Assembly: GCF_040276065.1 (NCBI RefSeq)
Contig: NZ_JBELOI010000013.1
Span: 1 to 64,000 of the forward strand
DNA length: 64,000 nt
Direction of reading: 5' to 3'
Source of the DNA: Castellaniella sp040276065
Lineage (GTDB): Bacteria > Pseudomonadota > Gammaproteobacteria > Burkholderiales > Burkholderiaceae_B
The notes under the pieces were generated by a model. The model searched no databases. It worked only from the letters and a program-made list of their open reading frames with translations, and was not told the origin of the DNA. Of the stretch, positions 34,916 to 45,268 are shown piece by piece; positions within the stretch are counted from its first letter, which is position 1; each line of letters opens with the position of its first letter. The position numbers and the translations under genes were made by a program.

Positions 34916-36586
34916 TCAGGCACCCACCATCGCCCGAGTCCCAGGCTTACGCTTCTTGTGCAATAGGGCCGGACCCACGCGACGCGGGCCGTAGCGCAGC
35001 GCCATGAGAGCGAAATGCACGGCAAAGACCAGATGGCCCAGCGTCATGATCGCGCCGCCCAGCGTGCGCCCTTCGAGGTACGGAATCGTGACAAGCACGG
35101 AATCCATGAACGGCCGGCTGGCGTCGAGCATCGCCAGGCCCTGCAGCCAGCCGCCGATCGACAGCGTCACGAAATAGATGGCGAAGCCGACCACCACCAG
35201 CCAGAAATGCAGAATGATGAGTTTCGGATGTGGCCACTCCCAGGACATGACGCGCGGCATGACGAAGTACATGGCGCCGAACATGACGAGCGAAAAGAAC
35301 GCATACAGCCCAAGGTGGGCGTGGGCCACGGTGAAATGGGTGAAGTGCGCGACGGTGCTGATGCTGCGCAGGGCCTCGAAAGACCCCTGCACCGAGCTCA
35401 GGGTATACATCATGGCGCCCAGCACGATGAAGCGCAGCGTCGGCGAATAGTACATGGTGCGGAAGTTGCCGCGCATGGTGAGGTGCTGGTTCACCGAGAA
35501 CGCCAGGACCGGCACGATCATCATCATGCTTTGCACGATGGACAGCGTGATCAGCCAGTGCGGCACCGGCCCGCCGACCAAGTGGTGGCCGCCGACCTGG
35601 CCGTAAAAGAACGCCAGCGCCCAGAAGCCGATCAGCGACAGGTTGTAGGACTGGATCGGGCGACCGATGATCTTGGGCAGGAAATAGTAGACCGAGGCCA
35701 GCGCGATCGGCGTGTAGTACAGCCCGAGCACATTGTGCCCGAACCACCAGTTCATGGTCGCCTGCTCGACTCCGAAGTGCACGCCGGGAATCTTGCCCAC
35801 CAGGTACAGCACCGGAAACCAGAACAGGGCGGCGCCCATGTACCAGATCGACACGTACAGGTGCTCGACCTTGCGGTTCTGCAAGGTGAACACCAGGGGC
35901 AGCGCGATCAGCGCTCCGCCCAGCACGATCAGGATGCTGACTTGCCAGGGAATTTCGAGCCACTCCAGGCCGTCGTTGATGCCGGCGGCGATGCTGCCCA
36001 GGCCGGCAATCAGGCCCGCATTCCACAACATGCAGCCCAGGATGGCAAAGCGCCCGCCGTACAGATGGGTCTTGAGCAGACGCGGCAAGGTCCAGATGGC
36101 CACGCCGAAGGCCGCCATCGGCGCCCAGCCGTAGGCCACCATGTTCAGGTGCAGCGTGCGGGTGCGCCCGAAGGTCAGCCAGGCATATTGAGTGAGGAAC
36201 TCCGGATCATGCAGCTTGATCGAGCTGATCAGGCCGAAGGTCGAGGCCAGGACCAGCCAGACGACCGCGCAGCACAGAAAGGTGAACACCACGAAGGCCG
36301 TCGAATGGTCGGCCTCCAGGCGTTCGGCGAGCTCGGCCTTGAGCTGCTCGGCGAGCGAGTGATCGACGGCCACCACACCACTGTCGGATACCGTCTTTTG
36401 CAAGCCGGCCTTTTGCTCGGCGGTCGCCGAGGGATCCTCGATGTGGCCGATCTCGCCCGTCGAGAAAATCACGCCCGCCGCCTCGGGATTCTCGTCGAAC
36501 ATATTGCGTCGCAACGACCAGATGAAAATACTCAGGCCGGTGACGGATAAAATGAACGTGAGCAGGAGTATGGTGACGGTATCCAC
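34916..36586 (-). CDS. ccoN: cbb3-type oxidase subunit I (CcoN-like) with CcoS-like N-terminal extension
   Basis: Catalytic heme-copper subunit, 556 residues, for O2 reduction. Residues ~100-530 are the CcoN core: RTLHLNMVAYGW (heme His), WFGHNVLGLYYTP and GQVGGHHLVGGPVPHW (CuB His set, with the cross-link Tyr in FFYGQVGGHH six residues before the first His), and FTHFTVAHAHLGLYAFF (heme ligands). Residues 1-~50, a single helix then WSLRRNMFDENPEAAGVIF, resemble CcoS, normally a separate cbb3 assembly protein. A charged linker (~50-95) joins them. It is first in the leftward operon. High-affinity respiration is the likely role; it is an atypical cbb3 relative because ccoG, ccoI and ccoP are not nearby. 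Confidence 0.92.
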   Translation of the reverse strand: MDTVTILLLTFILSVTGLSIFIWSLRRNMFDENPEAAGVIFSTGEIGHIEDPSATAEQKAGLQKTVSDSGVVAVDHSLAEQLKAELAERLEADHSTAFVVFTFLCCAVVWLVLASTFGLISSIKLHDPEFLTQYAWLTFGRTRTLHLNMVAYGWAPMAAFGVAIWTLPRLLKTHLYGGRFAILGCMLWNAGLIAGLGSIAAGINDGLEWLEIPWQVSILIVLGGALIALPLVFTLQNRKVEHLYVSIWYMGAALFWFPVLYLVGKIPGVHFGVEQATMNWWFGHNVLGLYYTPIALASVYYFLPKIIGRPIQSYNLSLIGFWALAFFYGQVGGHHLVGGPVPHWLITLSIVQSMMMIVPVLAFSVNQHLTMRGNFRTMYYSPTLRFIVLGAMMYTLSSVQGSFEALRSISTVAHFTHFTVAHAHLGLYAFFSLVMFGAMYFVMPRVMSWEWPHPKLIILHFWLVVVGFAIYFVTLSIGGWLQGLAMLDASRPFMDSVLVTIPYLEGRTLGGAIMTLGHLVFAVHFALMALRYGPRRVGPALLHKKRKPGTRAMVGA

Positions 36587-36659
36587 GAGGTTCCCGATTG
36601 ATGGCTAAGAGGCATGGGAGCGGCCTGAAATCGGCCTTCGACGGGCTGCCAATGGTCTT

Positions 36660-36720
36660 GTAATATTGATTTATGATAAATCTATTGCCTTAATCAATCC
36701 TTAATTTCCCTATATTGTCC
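36660..36720. promoter_or_regulatory. AT-rich divergent promoter region of ccoN and osmC
   Basis: About 60 AT-rich nt between the divergent oxidase operon and the OsmC gene. On the plus strand TATATT (36711-36716) is a likely -10 for osmC. On the minus strand TTGATT with ATAAAT 17 nt further on is a possible ccoN promoter. An FNR/Anr site might be expected for a cbb3-type oxidase, but no TTGAT-N4-ATCAA match is present. Confidence 0.4.
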
Positions 36721-36758
36721 GCGGGCTTTCCTGCGGGCTCTCCACAGGATCCACCATC

Positions 36759-37181
36759 ATGGAATGCACGATCGACTGGCGCGGCCCCGAGGGCATGCTG
36801 TTCATTTCACGGACGGGCAGCGGCCACGTCATCGCCATGGACGGAGCCCCCGAGGGCGGCGGCCAGAATCTCGCCGCGCGCCCGATGGAAACCGTGCTGA
36901 CGGGCGCGGGCGGCTGCGCCGCCTACGACGTCGTGCTGATCCTCAAACGCGGCCGGCACGCGATCACAGGCTGCCAGGTCACGCTCACCGCCGAGCGCGC
37001 CGACACCGACCCTAAAGTCTTCACCGCCATCCACTACGCCTTCACGGTGGGCGGGCGCGACTTGCCGACGGCCGCCGTCGAGCGCGCGGTCGAGCTCTCG
37101 CACACCAAGTACTGCTCGGCGATCGCGATGCTGGAAAAGACCGCCAAGATCACGCACTCGGTCGAAATCCTGGCGGCCTGA
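36759..37181 (+). CDS. OsmC family thiol peroxidase
   Basis: A 140-residue OsmC/Ohr-superfamily protein that reduces organic or other hydroperoxides. The two catalytic Cys are in the expected places: GAGGCAAYDVVLIL (near residue 54) and SHTKYCSAIAML (near 120), and the substrate-pocket Arg lies in NLAARPMETVL. At this length with GGCAAYD it fits the YhfA/OsmC-like group better than Ohr. It is divergent from the oxidase operon, which fits oxidative-stress use. Confidence 0.9.
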   Translation: MECTIDWRGPEGMLFISRTGSGHVIAMDGAPEGGGQNLAARPMETVLTGAGGCAAYDVVLILKRGRHAITGCQVTLTAERADTDPKVFTAIHYAFTVGGRDLPTAAVERAVELSHTKYCSAIAMLEKTAKITHSVEILAA

Positions 37182-37187
37182 GCGCCC

Positions 37188-38159
37188 CTACACCGCCATC
37201 GGCGCCGTCAAGGGCGCATGATGCCGGTAGCCCACCAGAGTAAAGTCCGCAGGCTCGACGCGCTCGAGCCATTCGGGCTCGACGCGCCCAGTCCGGGCAT
37301 AGTCCGGGATGCGCGGGGACAAGACCAGGCGTGGCAGCGGATGGGGCTCGCGGCGCAACTGCTCGCGCAGCATCTCGACGTGCGTTTCGTAGATGTGGGC
37401 ATCGCCGATGAAGTAGCTGAACCAGCGCGGCTCGTAGCCCGTCAGGCGGGCCATCAGATGCAGCAACGCGGCGCCCTCGGCCAGGTTGAACGGCGTCCCC
37501 AGCCCCACATCATTGCTGCGGATATACAAGCACAGCGAGAGTTCGCGCGTGCCGGGATTGGCGAGAAATTGGTAGAGCAGGTGACACGGCGGCAGGGCCA
37601 TCTCGTCGAGTTGCGCCCAATTCCAGCCATGAAACAGGATGCGCCGGCTGCCGGGATCGTGAATCAGGGCATCCAGGCAGACGCGCAACTGGTCGACCGC
37701 CTTGTACATGAGCACACTGGGCACGCCCTCATCGTCGAACGCGGCCACGCGGCGATAGCCCAGGCCGCCGGCGTGGGCGATGCGGGCTTCGTCGCGCGCG
37801 GGCAGCAGCTTGTAGGCGGGCCAGCGGCGCCACTGCACCCCATAGACCGGCCCCAGGTCATCCGGCCCCGACCGATGGGGGTTGGCCAGCCAATGGGCGT
37901 TCTCGTTGGCGTTCTGGTCCCAGACCTTGCAACCCAGCGCGCGGAACTGCGCGGCGCTGTCCGCCCCCCGCAGGAAACCGACGAGTTCGCCGATCGCGGA
38001 CTTGAAGGCGAGCCGCTTGGTCGTGACCGCGGGGAAACCCTCGCGCAGGTCGAAGCGCAGCGACGCGCCCGGCAGGCTGAGCGTGCGCACGCCTGTGCGA
38101 TTGGCCTGCCAGGAACCCTGGTCGAAAATGCTCTGGACGAGGTCGAGATAGGCTCTCAT
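37188..38159 (-). CDS. thyA: Thymidylate synthase
   Basis: Methylates dUMP to dTMP with methylene-THF. At 323 residues it is ~60 longer than E. coli ThyA because of an insertion in the small domain (about residues 110-170), as in some other proteobacterial and lactobacillar enzymes. Motifs: RTGVRTLSLPGASLRFDL with the phosphate-binding Arg, ELVGFLRGADSAAQFRALGCKVWDQNA, the catalytic Cys in MALPPCHLLYQF, LYIRSNDVGLGTPFNLA with the dUMP-binding Asn, and the C-terminal LTAPMAV closing tail. The start overlaps the upstream gene stop by 4 nt. Confidence 0.97.
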   Translation of the reverse strand: MRAYLDLVQSIFDQGSWQANRTGVRTLSLPGASLRFDLREGFPAVTTKRLAFKSAIGELVGFLRGADSAAQFRALGCKVWDQNANENAHWLANPHRSGPDDLGPVYGVQWRRWPAYKLLPARDEARIAHAGGLGYRRVAAFDDEGVPSVLMYKAVDQLRVCLDALIHDPGSRRILFHGWNWAQLDEMALPPCHLLYQFLANPGTRELSLCLYIRSNDVGLGTPFNLAEGAALLHLMARLTGYEPRWFSYFIGDAHIYETHVEMLREQLRREPHPLPRLVLSPRIPDYARTGRVEPEWLERVEPADFTLVGYRHHAPLTAPMAV

Positions 38160-38977
38160 TGGACGCCTCGCGCGAGCAGGCGACGCGCCCGTTCGATCAG
38201 GGGCAGGTCCACCATGCGCCCGTCCACCCGGAAGGCCTGCGCGCCGCTGCGACCGGCCTCGTCGACCACGCGCCGCGCCCAGTCGAGTTCGTCGGCCGAC
38301 GGCCGGAACGCCTCATGCACGACGGGAACCTGGGTCGGATGGATGCACAGCATCCCGCCGAACCCCATGTCGCGCGCCACCGCGATCCGCCGCGCCAGGC
38401 CCTCGAGATCCGAGAAATCGGCGTAGACCGTGTCCAGCGGCGGCGGCAGGCCGTTCATGCCGCTATGCAGGAGGATCTGGTAGCGGATCTGATCGAGGAT
38501 GCGCGCCGCTCCCTCGGTGCCGGGCCGCGTCCCGAACTCGAGCATCAGATCGAGGATGCCGAAGGACAGGCGCCAGACCCCGGCCGCGCCGGCGATGCCG
38601 TCCAGGTTGCGCAATCCGCGCGCACTCTCGATGACCGGCATCAAGGGCTTGCCGGCTCCGGACACGATATGGACGTGGCGCGCCGCCTCGGCCTTGGGCA
38701 GCACGATCGCCACGACATTGGGCAGCTCGCGGCACAAGGCCAGATCCTGATCGAACCACACGGTGGTGCCGTCGTTGATGCGCACCATGAAGCGCTCGTC
38801 GGGATGTGCCAGCGCAAACTCGGACAAGTGGCGTCGCGCGGTAATTTTTTCATCCCGAGGGACCGAGTCCTCGAGGTCGACGATCACCGCGTCCGCCCCG
38901 CTGGCCAGCGCCTTGGGGAGACGGTCGGGGCGGATGGCCGGGACGAACAGCGCGGTGCGCAGCAGTTTGTCATGCAT
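38156..38977 (-). CDS. HpcH/HpaI aldolase / citrate lyase beta-like protein
   Basis: A 273-residue CitE-superfamily TIM barrel. Motifs: LRTALFVPAIRPDRLPKAL, the acidic metal/CoA site GADAVIVDLEDSVPRDEK, RFMVRINDGTTVWFDQDL, and FGGMLCIHPTQVPVVHEAF near the C-terminus. Members cleave or form malyl-, citramalyl- or hydroxymethylglutaryl-CoA-type bonds; no citrate lyase alpha/gamma genes are present, so it is not a classical citrate lyase. The start MHDKLLRTAL (38977) replaces an unsupported 38-codon extension. It follows an enoyl-CoA hydratase and may work with it on a CoA-ester pathway. Confidence 0.87.
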   Translation of the reverse strand: MHDKLLRTALFVPAIRPDRLPKALASGADAVIVDLEDSVPRDEKITARRHLSEFALAHPDERFMVRINDGTTVWFDQDLALCRELPNVVAIVLPKAEAARHVHIVSGAGKPLMPVIESARGLRNLDGIAGAAGVWRLSFGILDLMLEFGTRPGTEGAARILDQIRYQILLHSGMNGLPPPLDTVYADFSDLEGLARRIAVARDMGFGGMLCIHPTQVPVVHEAFRPSADELDWARRVVDEAGRSGAQAFRVDGRMVDLPLIERARRLLARGVQ

Positions 38978-39005
38978 GTCGCTCACTCCTTCGACGGCGA
39001 ATCGA

Positions 39006-39773
39006 TTACTTGCCCCGCCAGACCGGCGGGCGCTTCTCGGCAAAGGCCGTGGCGCCCTCGCGCGCGTCCTCCGAGACAAAAATATGGGCAATGCGCGGGC
39101 GCTGCAGGTCGAACATCTCGTCCTGTCGCCAATTGCGCGACTGCGCGATCACCTGCTTGGCGGTGCGCACCGCCAGCGGCCCGTTGGCCGCGATGCCGCG
39201 ACCCAGCACCAGCGCCTCGTCCAGCGCCGCACCGGGCTCGGCCAGGCGATTCACCAGGCCAAGCTGATGCAGGCGCTCGGCGCCCATCATGTCGCCCGTG
39301 AGCACCGCCTCCATCGCCACATGGTACGGAATGCGGGCCGGCAGGCGCAGCATGCCGCCCGATCCCGGCACTAGGCCGCGCTTGGTCTCGGGCAGGCCGA
39401 AGCGGGCCTCGCGCGACGCCACGATCAGGTCGCAGGCCAGCGCCAGCTCGCAGCCCCCCGCCAGGGCATAGCCCTCGATGGCGGCGATCAGCGGCTTGGC
39501 CGGGGGACGCTCGCACAGGCCCGCGAATCCGCGGTCGCCCACATAGGGGCGCTGGCCGGTCCGGGCAAAGGCCTTCAGGTCCATGCCCGAGCAGAAATGG
39601 CCACCCGCGCCGGTGAGGATGCCCAGGGCCACATCCGGATTGCCGTCCAGTGCGTCCATGGCCGCCGCGATCGCCTCGGCAACCTCTAAATCGACGGCGT
39701 TGCGGGCCTGCGGCCGGTTGATGGTCATCACCTGAATGCGGTCCACGATCCGCAGTTCCAGGATTTCGCTCAT
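39006..39773 (-). CDS. Enoyl-CoA hydratase/isomerase family protein
   Basis: A 255-residue crotonase-fold enzyme acting on CoA thioesters. Motifs: MTINRPQARNAVDLEVAEAI, the oxyanion-hole loops GGHFCSGMDLKAF and GYALAGGCELALACDL, and RFGLPETKRGLVPGSGGMLRL, where the catalytic Glu of hydratases normally lies. Substrate unknown. The start MSEILELRIV (39773) follows a GGGGG-rich ribosome-binding region; the longer frame has no similarity. It lies upstream of the CitE-like lyase on the same strand. Confidence 0.9.
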   Translation of the reverse strand: MSEILELRIVDRIQVMTINRPQARNAVDLEVAEAIAAAMDALDGNPDVALGILTGAGGHFCSGMDLKAFARTGQRPYVGDRGFAGLCERPPAKPLIAAIEGYALAGGCELALACDLIVASREARFGLPETKRGLVPGSGGMLRLPARIPYHVAMEAVLTGDMMGAERLHQLGLVNRLAEPGAALDEALVLGRGIAANGPLAVRTAKQVIAQSRNWRQDEMFDLQRPRIAHIFVSEDAREGATAFAEKRPPVWRGK

Positions 39774-40003
39774 GATTCCCCCCTTGTCCTCGCCCGGCGA
39801 GTGATGGCTGTTCCCCCGATTGTATTGCGTCCCTGCCGACGCGGCCGTCCGGCCCGCCCGCCCATAAGGCGCGGTGAAACAGATAAAATGGGGCGCGGCG
39901 CACCGGTCCACTCTCAGGACGGCCCCGGGCGCCAGGCCCGCGAACCGGCCTTCGAACCAAACCCGACCCCACTGACTGCGACGCCCGCGCTACGCCCCAT
40001 TCC

Positions 40004-40899
<896 letters not shown>

Positions 40900-40903
<4 letters not shown>

Positions 40904-43056
40904 GCACGACCGCCACCCCGCGCGAACTCGTCCTGGAACTCATCACCGAAGAGCTCCCGCCCAAGGCGCTGCATGCGCTGGGCCAGGCCTTCGCCCACGG
41001 CCTGCGCGACATCCTGCGCGAGCAGGGCCTGCTCGCCCCGGACTGCGACTGTGTCGACTACGCCACGCCGCGCCGCCTGGCGGCGCGGTTCAGCCACGTC
41101 CTGGGCCAGGCACCCGATCGCGCCTATTCCGAGAAATTGATGCCGGCCGCCATCGGCCTGGACGCCTCGGGCGCGGCCACGCCGGCACTGCTCAAGAAAC
41201 TCGCGGCCAAGGGCCTCGAGGGGATCGACCCCGCGGCACTGGCGCGGCGCAGCGACGGCAAGCAAGACGTCCTGTACGCCGAGGGCATGGCCCCCGGCGC
41301 CACCCTCGCCGATGGCCTGCAGCAGGCGCTGGACTACGCCCTGACGCACCTGCCCATCCCCAAGGTCATGCAGTACCAACTGGCCGACGGCCATCGCTCG
41401 GTCAAGTTCGTGCGGCCCGCGCACCGCCTCCTCGCCCTGTGGGGCGCCGATGTGGTCCCGCTGCGCGCGCTCGGACTCGAGGCCGGGCGCCTGAGCATGG
41501 GCCACCGCTTCATGGGCCGCCCCGAGCTCGAAATCACCGAGGCTGCCCAGTGGTCGCGACAGGTGCGCGACGACGGGATGGTCCTGCCCGCCTTCGAGGA
41601 GCGGCGCGACGAGATCGCCCGCCAGCTCGCCCGCGAATCCGCGGCGCTGGGCGCCACGATAGACCCCGCCCCGGGGGGCAGCCCCGAGGTCGCCGAGCTG
41701 CTCGACGAGGTCACCGCGCTGGTCGAGTACCCGACGGTCTACGTCGGCGCCTTCGATCCGGCGTTCCTGGCGGTCCCGCCGGAATGCCTGATCCTCACCA
41801 TGCGGCTCAACCAGAAATACTTTCCACTGTTCGATCCCGCCGACGGTCGCCTGACGCACCGCTTCCTGATCGTCAGCAATATGCGCCCCGACGACCCGCA
41901 TCACATCATCGAGGGCAACGAACGGGTCGTGCGCCCGCGCCTGGCCGACGCACAGTTCTTCTACCAGACCGACCTCAAGGTCCGCCTGGCGGACCGCGTG
42001 GGCGAGCTGGCGCATAGCGTCTATCACAACAAGCTCGGCTCGCTGCTCGAGCGCACCGAGCGCGTGCGCGCCATCGCCCGCTGGCTGGCGCCCCTGCTGG
42101 GGGCGGACGCCGAGCACGCCGACCGCGCCGCCCTGCTGGCGCGCGCCGACCTGAACACCAGCATGGTGGGCGAATTCCCCGAGCTGCAAGGCATCATGGG
42201 CGCCTACTACGCGACGGCGGACGGCGAGCCCGCCGACGTGATCCAGGCGTTGCGCGAACAGTACCGCATCCGTCTCGACACCCCGGTGACCGCCGGCACG
42301 CTGAGCGCGGCCATCCTGTTCATGGCCGAGCGCGCCGAGACGCTGGTCGGCATCTGGGGGATCGGGCTCGCGCCCACGGGCGAGCGCGATCCCTACGGCC
42401 TGCGGCGCGCGGCGCTGGGCCTGATCAGCGCCTACGAGCAACTGACCGCGGGCGGATGGCTCTCGGCCAGCGAGGACTCGCCGGCGCGGCTGTCGGCCCT
42501 GCTCGAACAAGCCCACGCGGGCTTCGAGCCGGGCCGCCTGGCGGCGGGCACCGTGGCCGAGGTCCGCGACTTCGTCTACGAACGCTACCGCAACCAGCTC
42601 GCGCAGGCCTTCGACCGCGCGGCCGTCGATGCCGTGCTCGCACTGCAGCCACCGCTGCACCAAGTGCACGCGCGCATCCAGGCCTGCGTCGATTTCGCCG
42701 CGCGGCCCGAGGCCACCGACCTCGCCGCCGCCAACAAGCGCATCGCCAACCTGCTGAAAAAGGCCGAGGGCGGCCTGCCCGCGTTCGATCCCGGCCTGGT
42801 CGCCGAACCCGCCGAGCGTCGCCTGGCCGAGATCATCGCCGGGCTCGCCCCCGAAGCCAGCGGCCACATCCGGGCCGGCAACTTCACGGCGGGCCTGGCG
42901 GTGCTGGCCGGCGCGCGCGATGCGGTCGACGCGTTCTTCAACGACGTCATGGTGATGGCTGAGGACGCGCGCGTGCGCGCCAACCGGCTCGCCCTGCTGC
43001 GCTCGCTGCACGAGCTGATGAACCAGGTCGCGGATCTCTCGAGGCTGGCGCGGTGA
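40900..43056 (+). CDS. glyS: Glycyl-tRNA synthetase beta subunit
   Basis: tRNA-binding subunit of the alpha2beta2 GlyRS; 718 residues. Typical N-terminus LVLELITEELPPKALHALGQAF, YATPRRLAARFSHVLGQAPD, LEIFSMGHRFMG-type region RLSMGHRFMGRPELEI, and the C-terminal anticodon-binding part ending VMVMAEDARVRANRLALLRSLHELM. It overlaps both glyQ (upstream) and gmhB (downstream) by 4 nt, so all three are translationally coupled. Confidence 0.98.
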
Positions 43057-43601
43057 AACTCATCATCCTCGATCGCGACGGCGTCATCAATCACGACAGC
43101 GACGATTTCATCAAGTCGCCCGCCGAGTGGATTCCGGTGGACGGCAGCCTGGACGCGATCGCCCGCCTGTCGCGCGCCGGCTGGCGCATCGTGGTCGCGA
43201 GCAATCAGTCGGGCATCGCCCGCGGGCTGTTCACCATGGACACGCTGACCGCGATCCACATCCGGATGCACCAGGCCGTGGCCGACGCGGGCGGACAGAT
43301 AGACGCGGTCTTCATCTGTCCGCACGGGCCGCACGAGGGCTGCGCCTGCCGCAAGCCGGCGCCCGGCATGCTGCACGACATTGCGCGGCGCCTGGACGTG
43401 CCGCTCGAGGGTGTCCCGGTCGTGGGCGACAGCCTGCGCGACCTGCAGGCCGCCGTCCAGTGCGGATGCGCGCCGTGGCTGGTGCTAAGCGGCAAGGGCC
43501 GCAAGACCTGGGCGGACGCGGGCCAACAAGGCCTCCTGCCTGCCGGAACCGAGGTCCGCGAGGACCTCGCGGCCGTGGCCGACGCCTTGCTGAAGACCTG
43601 A
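43053..43601 (+). CDS. gmhB: D-glycero-beta-D-manno-heptose 1,7-bisphosphate 7-phosphatase
   Basis: HAD-family phosphatase, 182 residues, making heptose 1-phosphate for LPS inner core. The nucleophile motif is ILDRDGVINHD (DxD). SNQSGIARG is the second HAD motif, the zinc site appears as CPHGPHEGCACRKP (three Cys and a His), and GDSLRDLQAA is the final Asp motif. Coupled to glyS and followed 1 nt after its stop by plsC, the order seen in many betaproteobacteria. Confidence 0.95.
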   Translation: MKLIILDRDGVINHDSDDFIKSPAEWIPVDGSLDAIARLSRAGWRIVVASNQSGIARGLFTMDTLTAIHIRMHQAVADAGGQIDAVFICPHGPHEGCACRKPAPGMLHDIARRLDVPLEGVPVVGDSLRDLQAAVQCGCAPWLVLSGKGRKTWADAGQQGLLPAGTEVREDLAAVADALLKT

Positions 43602-43602
43602 C

Positions 43603-44337
43603 ATGAACACCCTGCGATCCAGCCTCTACATGGCCTTCATGGTCGTCACGGTGATCCCGTATGCGCTCGCCTGCGTGCTGTGGGCGCCGCTGCCCCTGCA
43701 CTGGCGCTACGTGCTGACCACGGGCTGGCCCCGCATGTGCCTCTGGGCGGCCCGCTGGATCCTCGGCATCCGCTACGAGATCACTGGCATGGAAAAGCTG
43801 CCCGACGGCCCGCTGATCATCCTCTCGAAGCACCAATCGGCCTGGGAAACGCTGTTCTTCGCCACACGCATGCCGCGCGACGTGGTCTTCGTCTACAAGA
43901 AAGAGCTGCACCGGGTGCCGTTCTTCGGCTGGGGGCTGGCCCTGCTCAGCATGATTCCCATCGACCGGCGCAAGGGCCGGGAATCCTTCGATCAGGTCGT
44001 GAGCATCGGCGGGCGCCGCCTGCGCGAGGGCCGCTGGCCGGTCCTGTTCCCCGAAGGCACCCGGGTCGCGCCGGGCGAAACCGGCCGCTACAAGCAAGGG
44101 GGCACCCTGCTGGCCTGCCGCACCGGCACCCCGGTCGTGCCCGTCGCCCACAATGCGGGCGAGCGATGGCCGCGCAACGCGTTCATCAAGACTCCGGGCC
44201 TGGTCACGGTGTCGTTCGGGCCGATCATCTCACCTGAGGGCAAGACACCGGCCGCCCTCAACGCCGAGGTCAAGGACTGGATCGAGACCGAAATGCGTCG
44301 CCTGAATCCGGAACGCTATGCCGGGACAACAGCTTGA
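43603..44337 (+). CDS. plsC: 1-acyl-sn-glycerol-3-phosphate acyltransferase
   Basis: Makes phosphatidic acid from lysophosphatidate at the inner membrane; 244 residues with an N-terminal membrane segment (SLYMAFMVVTVIPYALACVL). Motif I reads SKHQSAWET, i.e. HX4E in place of the more usual HX4D, as I recall from other betaproteobacterial PlsC proteins. Motif III is FPEGTRVAPGE and the proline motif GTPVVPVAHN follows. The stop overlaps the next gene by 20 nt. Confidence 0.93.
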   Translation: MNTLRSSLYMAFMVVTVIPYALACVLWAPLPLHWRYVLTTGWPRMCLWAARWILGIRYEITGMEKLPDGPLIILSKHQSAWETLFFATRMPRDVVFVYKKELHRVPFFGWGLALLSMIPIDRRKGRESFDQVVSIGGRRLREGRWPVLFPEGTRVAPGETGRYKQGGTLLACRTGTPVVPVAHNAGERWPRNAFIKTPGLVTVSFGPIISPEGKTPAALNAEVKDWIETEMRRLNPERYAGTTA

Positions 44338-45196
44338 GTTGTTCGACCCCGCCCCGGCGGCGGACGCCCGGCAGCGCCCGCGCGCGCCGGCGACCATCGC
44401 CGTCCCCGAACCGGCGCCGATCACCCTGCCGGCACGTCCGGCCATCCTGCCGGCGGGCACCCGCTGGCGCGAAATCGCGCTGGACGCCCGGATGCTGGGA
44501 TTCCTGCTGCGGCGCTCGCGCCGCAAATCCATCGGCCTGGTGATCCGCGACGATGGCCTGCTGGTCCAGGCGCCCACCTGGAGCACGCTGTCGCAGATCG
44601 ACCACGTGGTGCGCGAAAAGGCCGGCTGGATCCTGCGCAAACTCGAGGAACGCGATCAGCGCCTGCACCTGCTGGCCCTGCAGGCGACACAATGGCGCGC
44701 GGGCGGTGCCATCCCCTACCTGGGCGTGCGCATCGAACTCGTCCTCGACAGCACCCGTCCCGCCGGCTATGCGGGCGACGCCGACGCACCCCGGGCCGGG
44801 GACGCACTCAGCCTGCCGCTGCCCGAGGATGCCGCCCCCGACCGGGTGCGGGACAGCGCGGGCGCCTGGCTGCAGCAGCGGGCGCGAATCGACTTCGGGC
44901 GCCGCCTCGACCGTTTCCTCGGCGCGGCGGGGCTTTCGCTCAAGGACTGGCGCCTGTCCTCGGCCGCGGGGCGCTGGGGTTCGTGCAACAGCGACCGGCG
45001 CATCCTGCTGAACTGGCGCCTGATCCATTTCGAACCGCACCTGATCGACTACGTCGTCGCGCATGAGGTCGCGCACCTGCGCGTCATGAACCACGGCCCG
45101 GCGTTCTGGCGCGAGCTGGGACGCCTCTACCCCGGATTCAAAGAGGCCCGCGATACCCTCGCCCAGCATCATCCCGACAGCCTCCCGCTGATCTGA
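44318..45196 (+). CDS. YgjP-like (DUF45, M48-related) metal-dependent hydrolase
   Basis: A 292-residue protein with the zinc-metallopeptidase signature HExxH in VVAHEVAHLRVMNHGPAFW and the conserved upstream block LSSAAGRWGSCNSDRRILLNWRLIHF that typifies YgjP/DUF45. The first ~75 residues are Pro/Ala-rich and probably disordered. No signal peptide, so cytoplasmic. Biological role not established; related proteins are annotated as SprT-like or metal-dependent hydrolases. Start ATG 44318 lies inside plsC, giving a 20-nt overlap. Confidence 0.88.
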   Translation: MPGQQLELFDPAPAADARQRPRAPATIAVPEPAPITLPARPAILPAGTRWREIALDARMLGFLLRRSRRKSIGLVIRDDGLLVQAPTWSTLSQIDHVVREKAGWILRKLEERDQRLHLLALQATQWRAGGAIPYLGVRIELVLDSTRPAGYAGDADAPRAGDALSLPLPEDAAPDRVRDSAGAWLQQRARIDFGRRLDRFLGAAGLSLKDWRLSSAAGRWGSCNSDRRILLNWRLIHFEPHLIDYVVAHEVAHLRVMNHGPAFWRELGRLYPGFKEARDTLAQHHPDSLPLI

Positions 45197-45268
45197 GGCC
45201 CCCCGTGAGAACCCACATTTGCGTATGATGGGGGAACTCACCATCACCAGGCAGGAGATCCCCTCATC

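Noticed and set aside
36660..36720. FNR/Anr box for the cbb3-like oxidase
   Set aside because: TTGAT and ATCAA half-sites occur in the region, but not with a 4-nt spacer; best match is poor.
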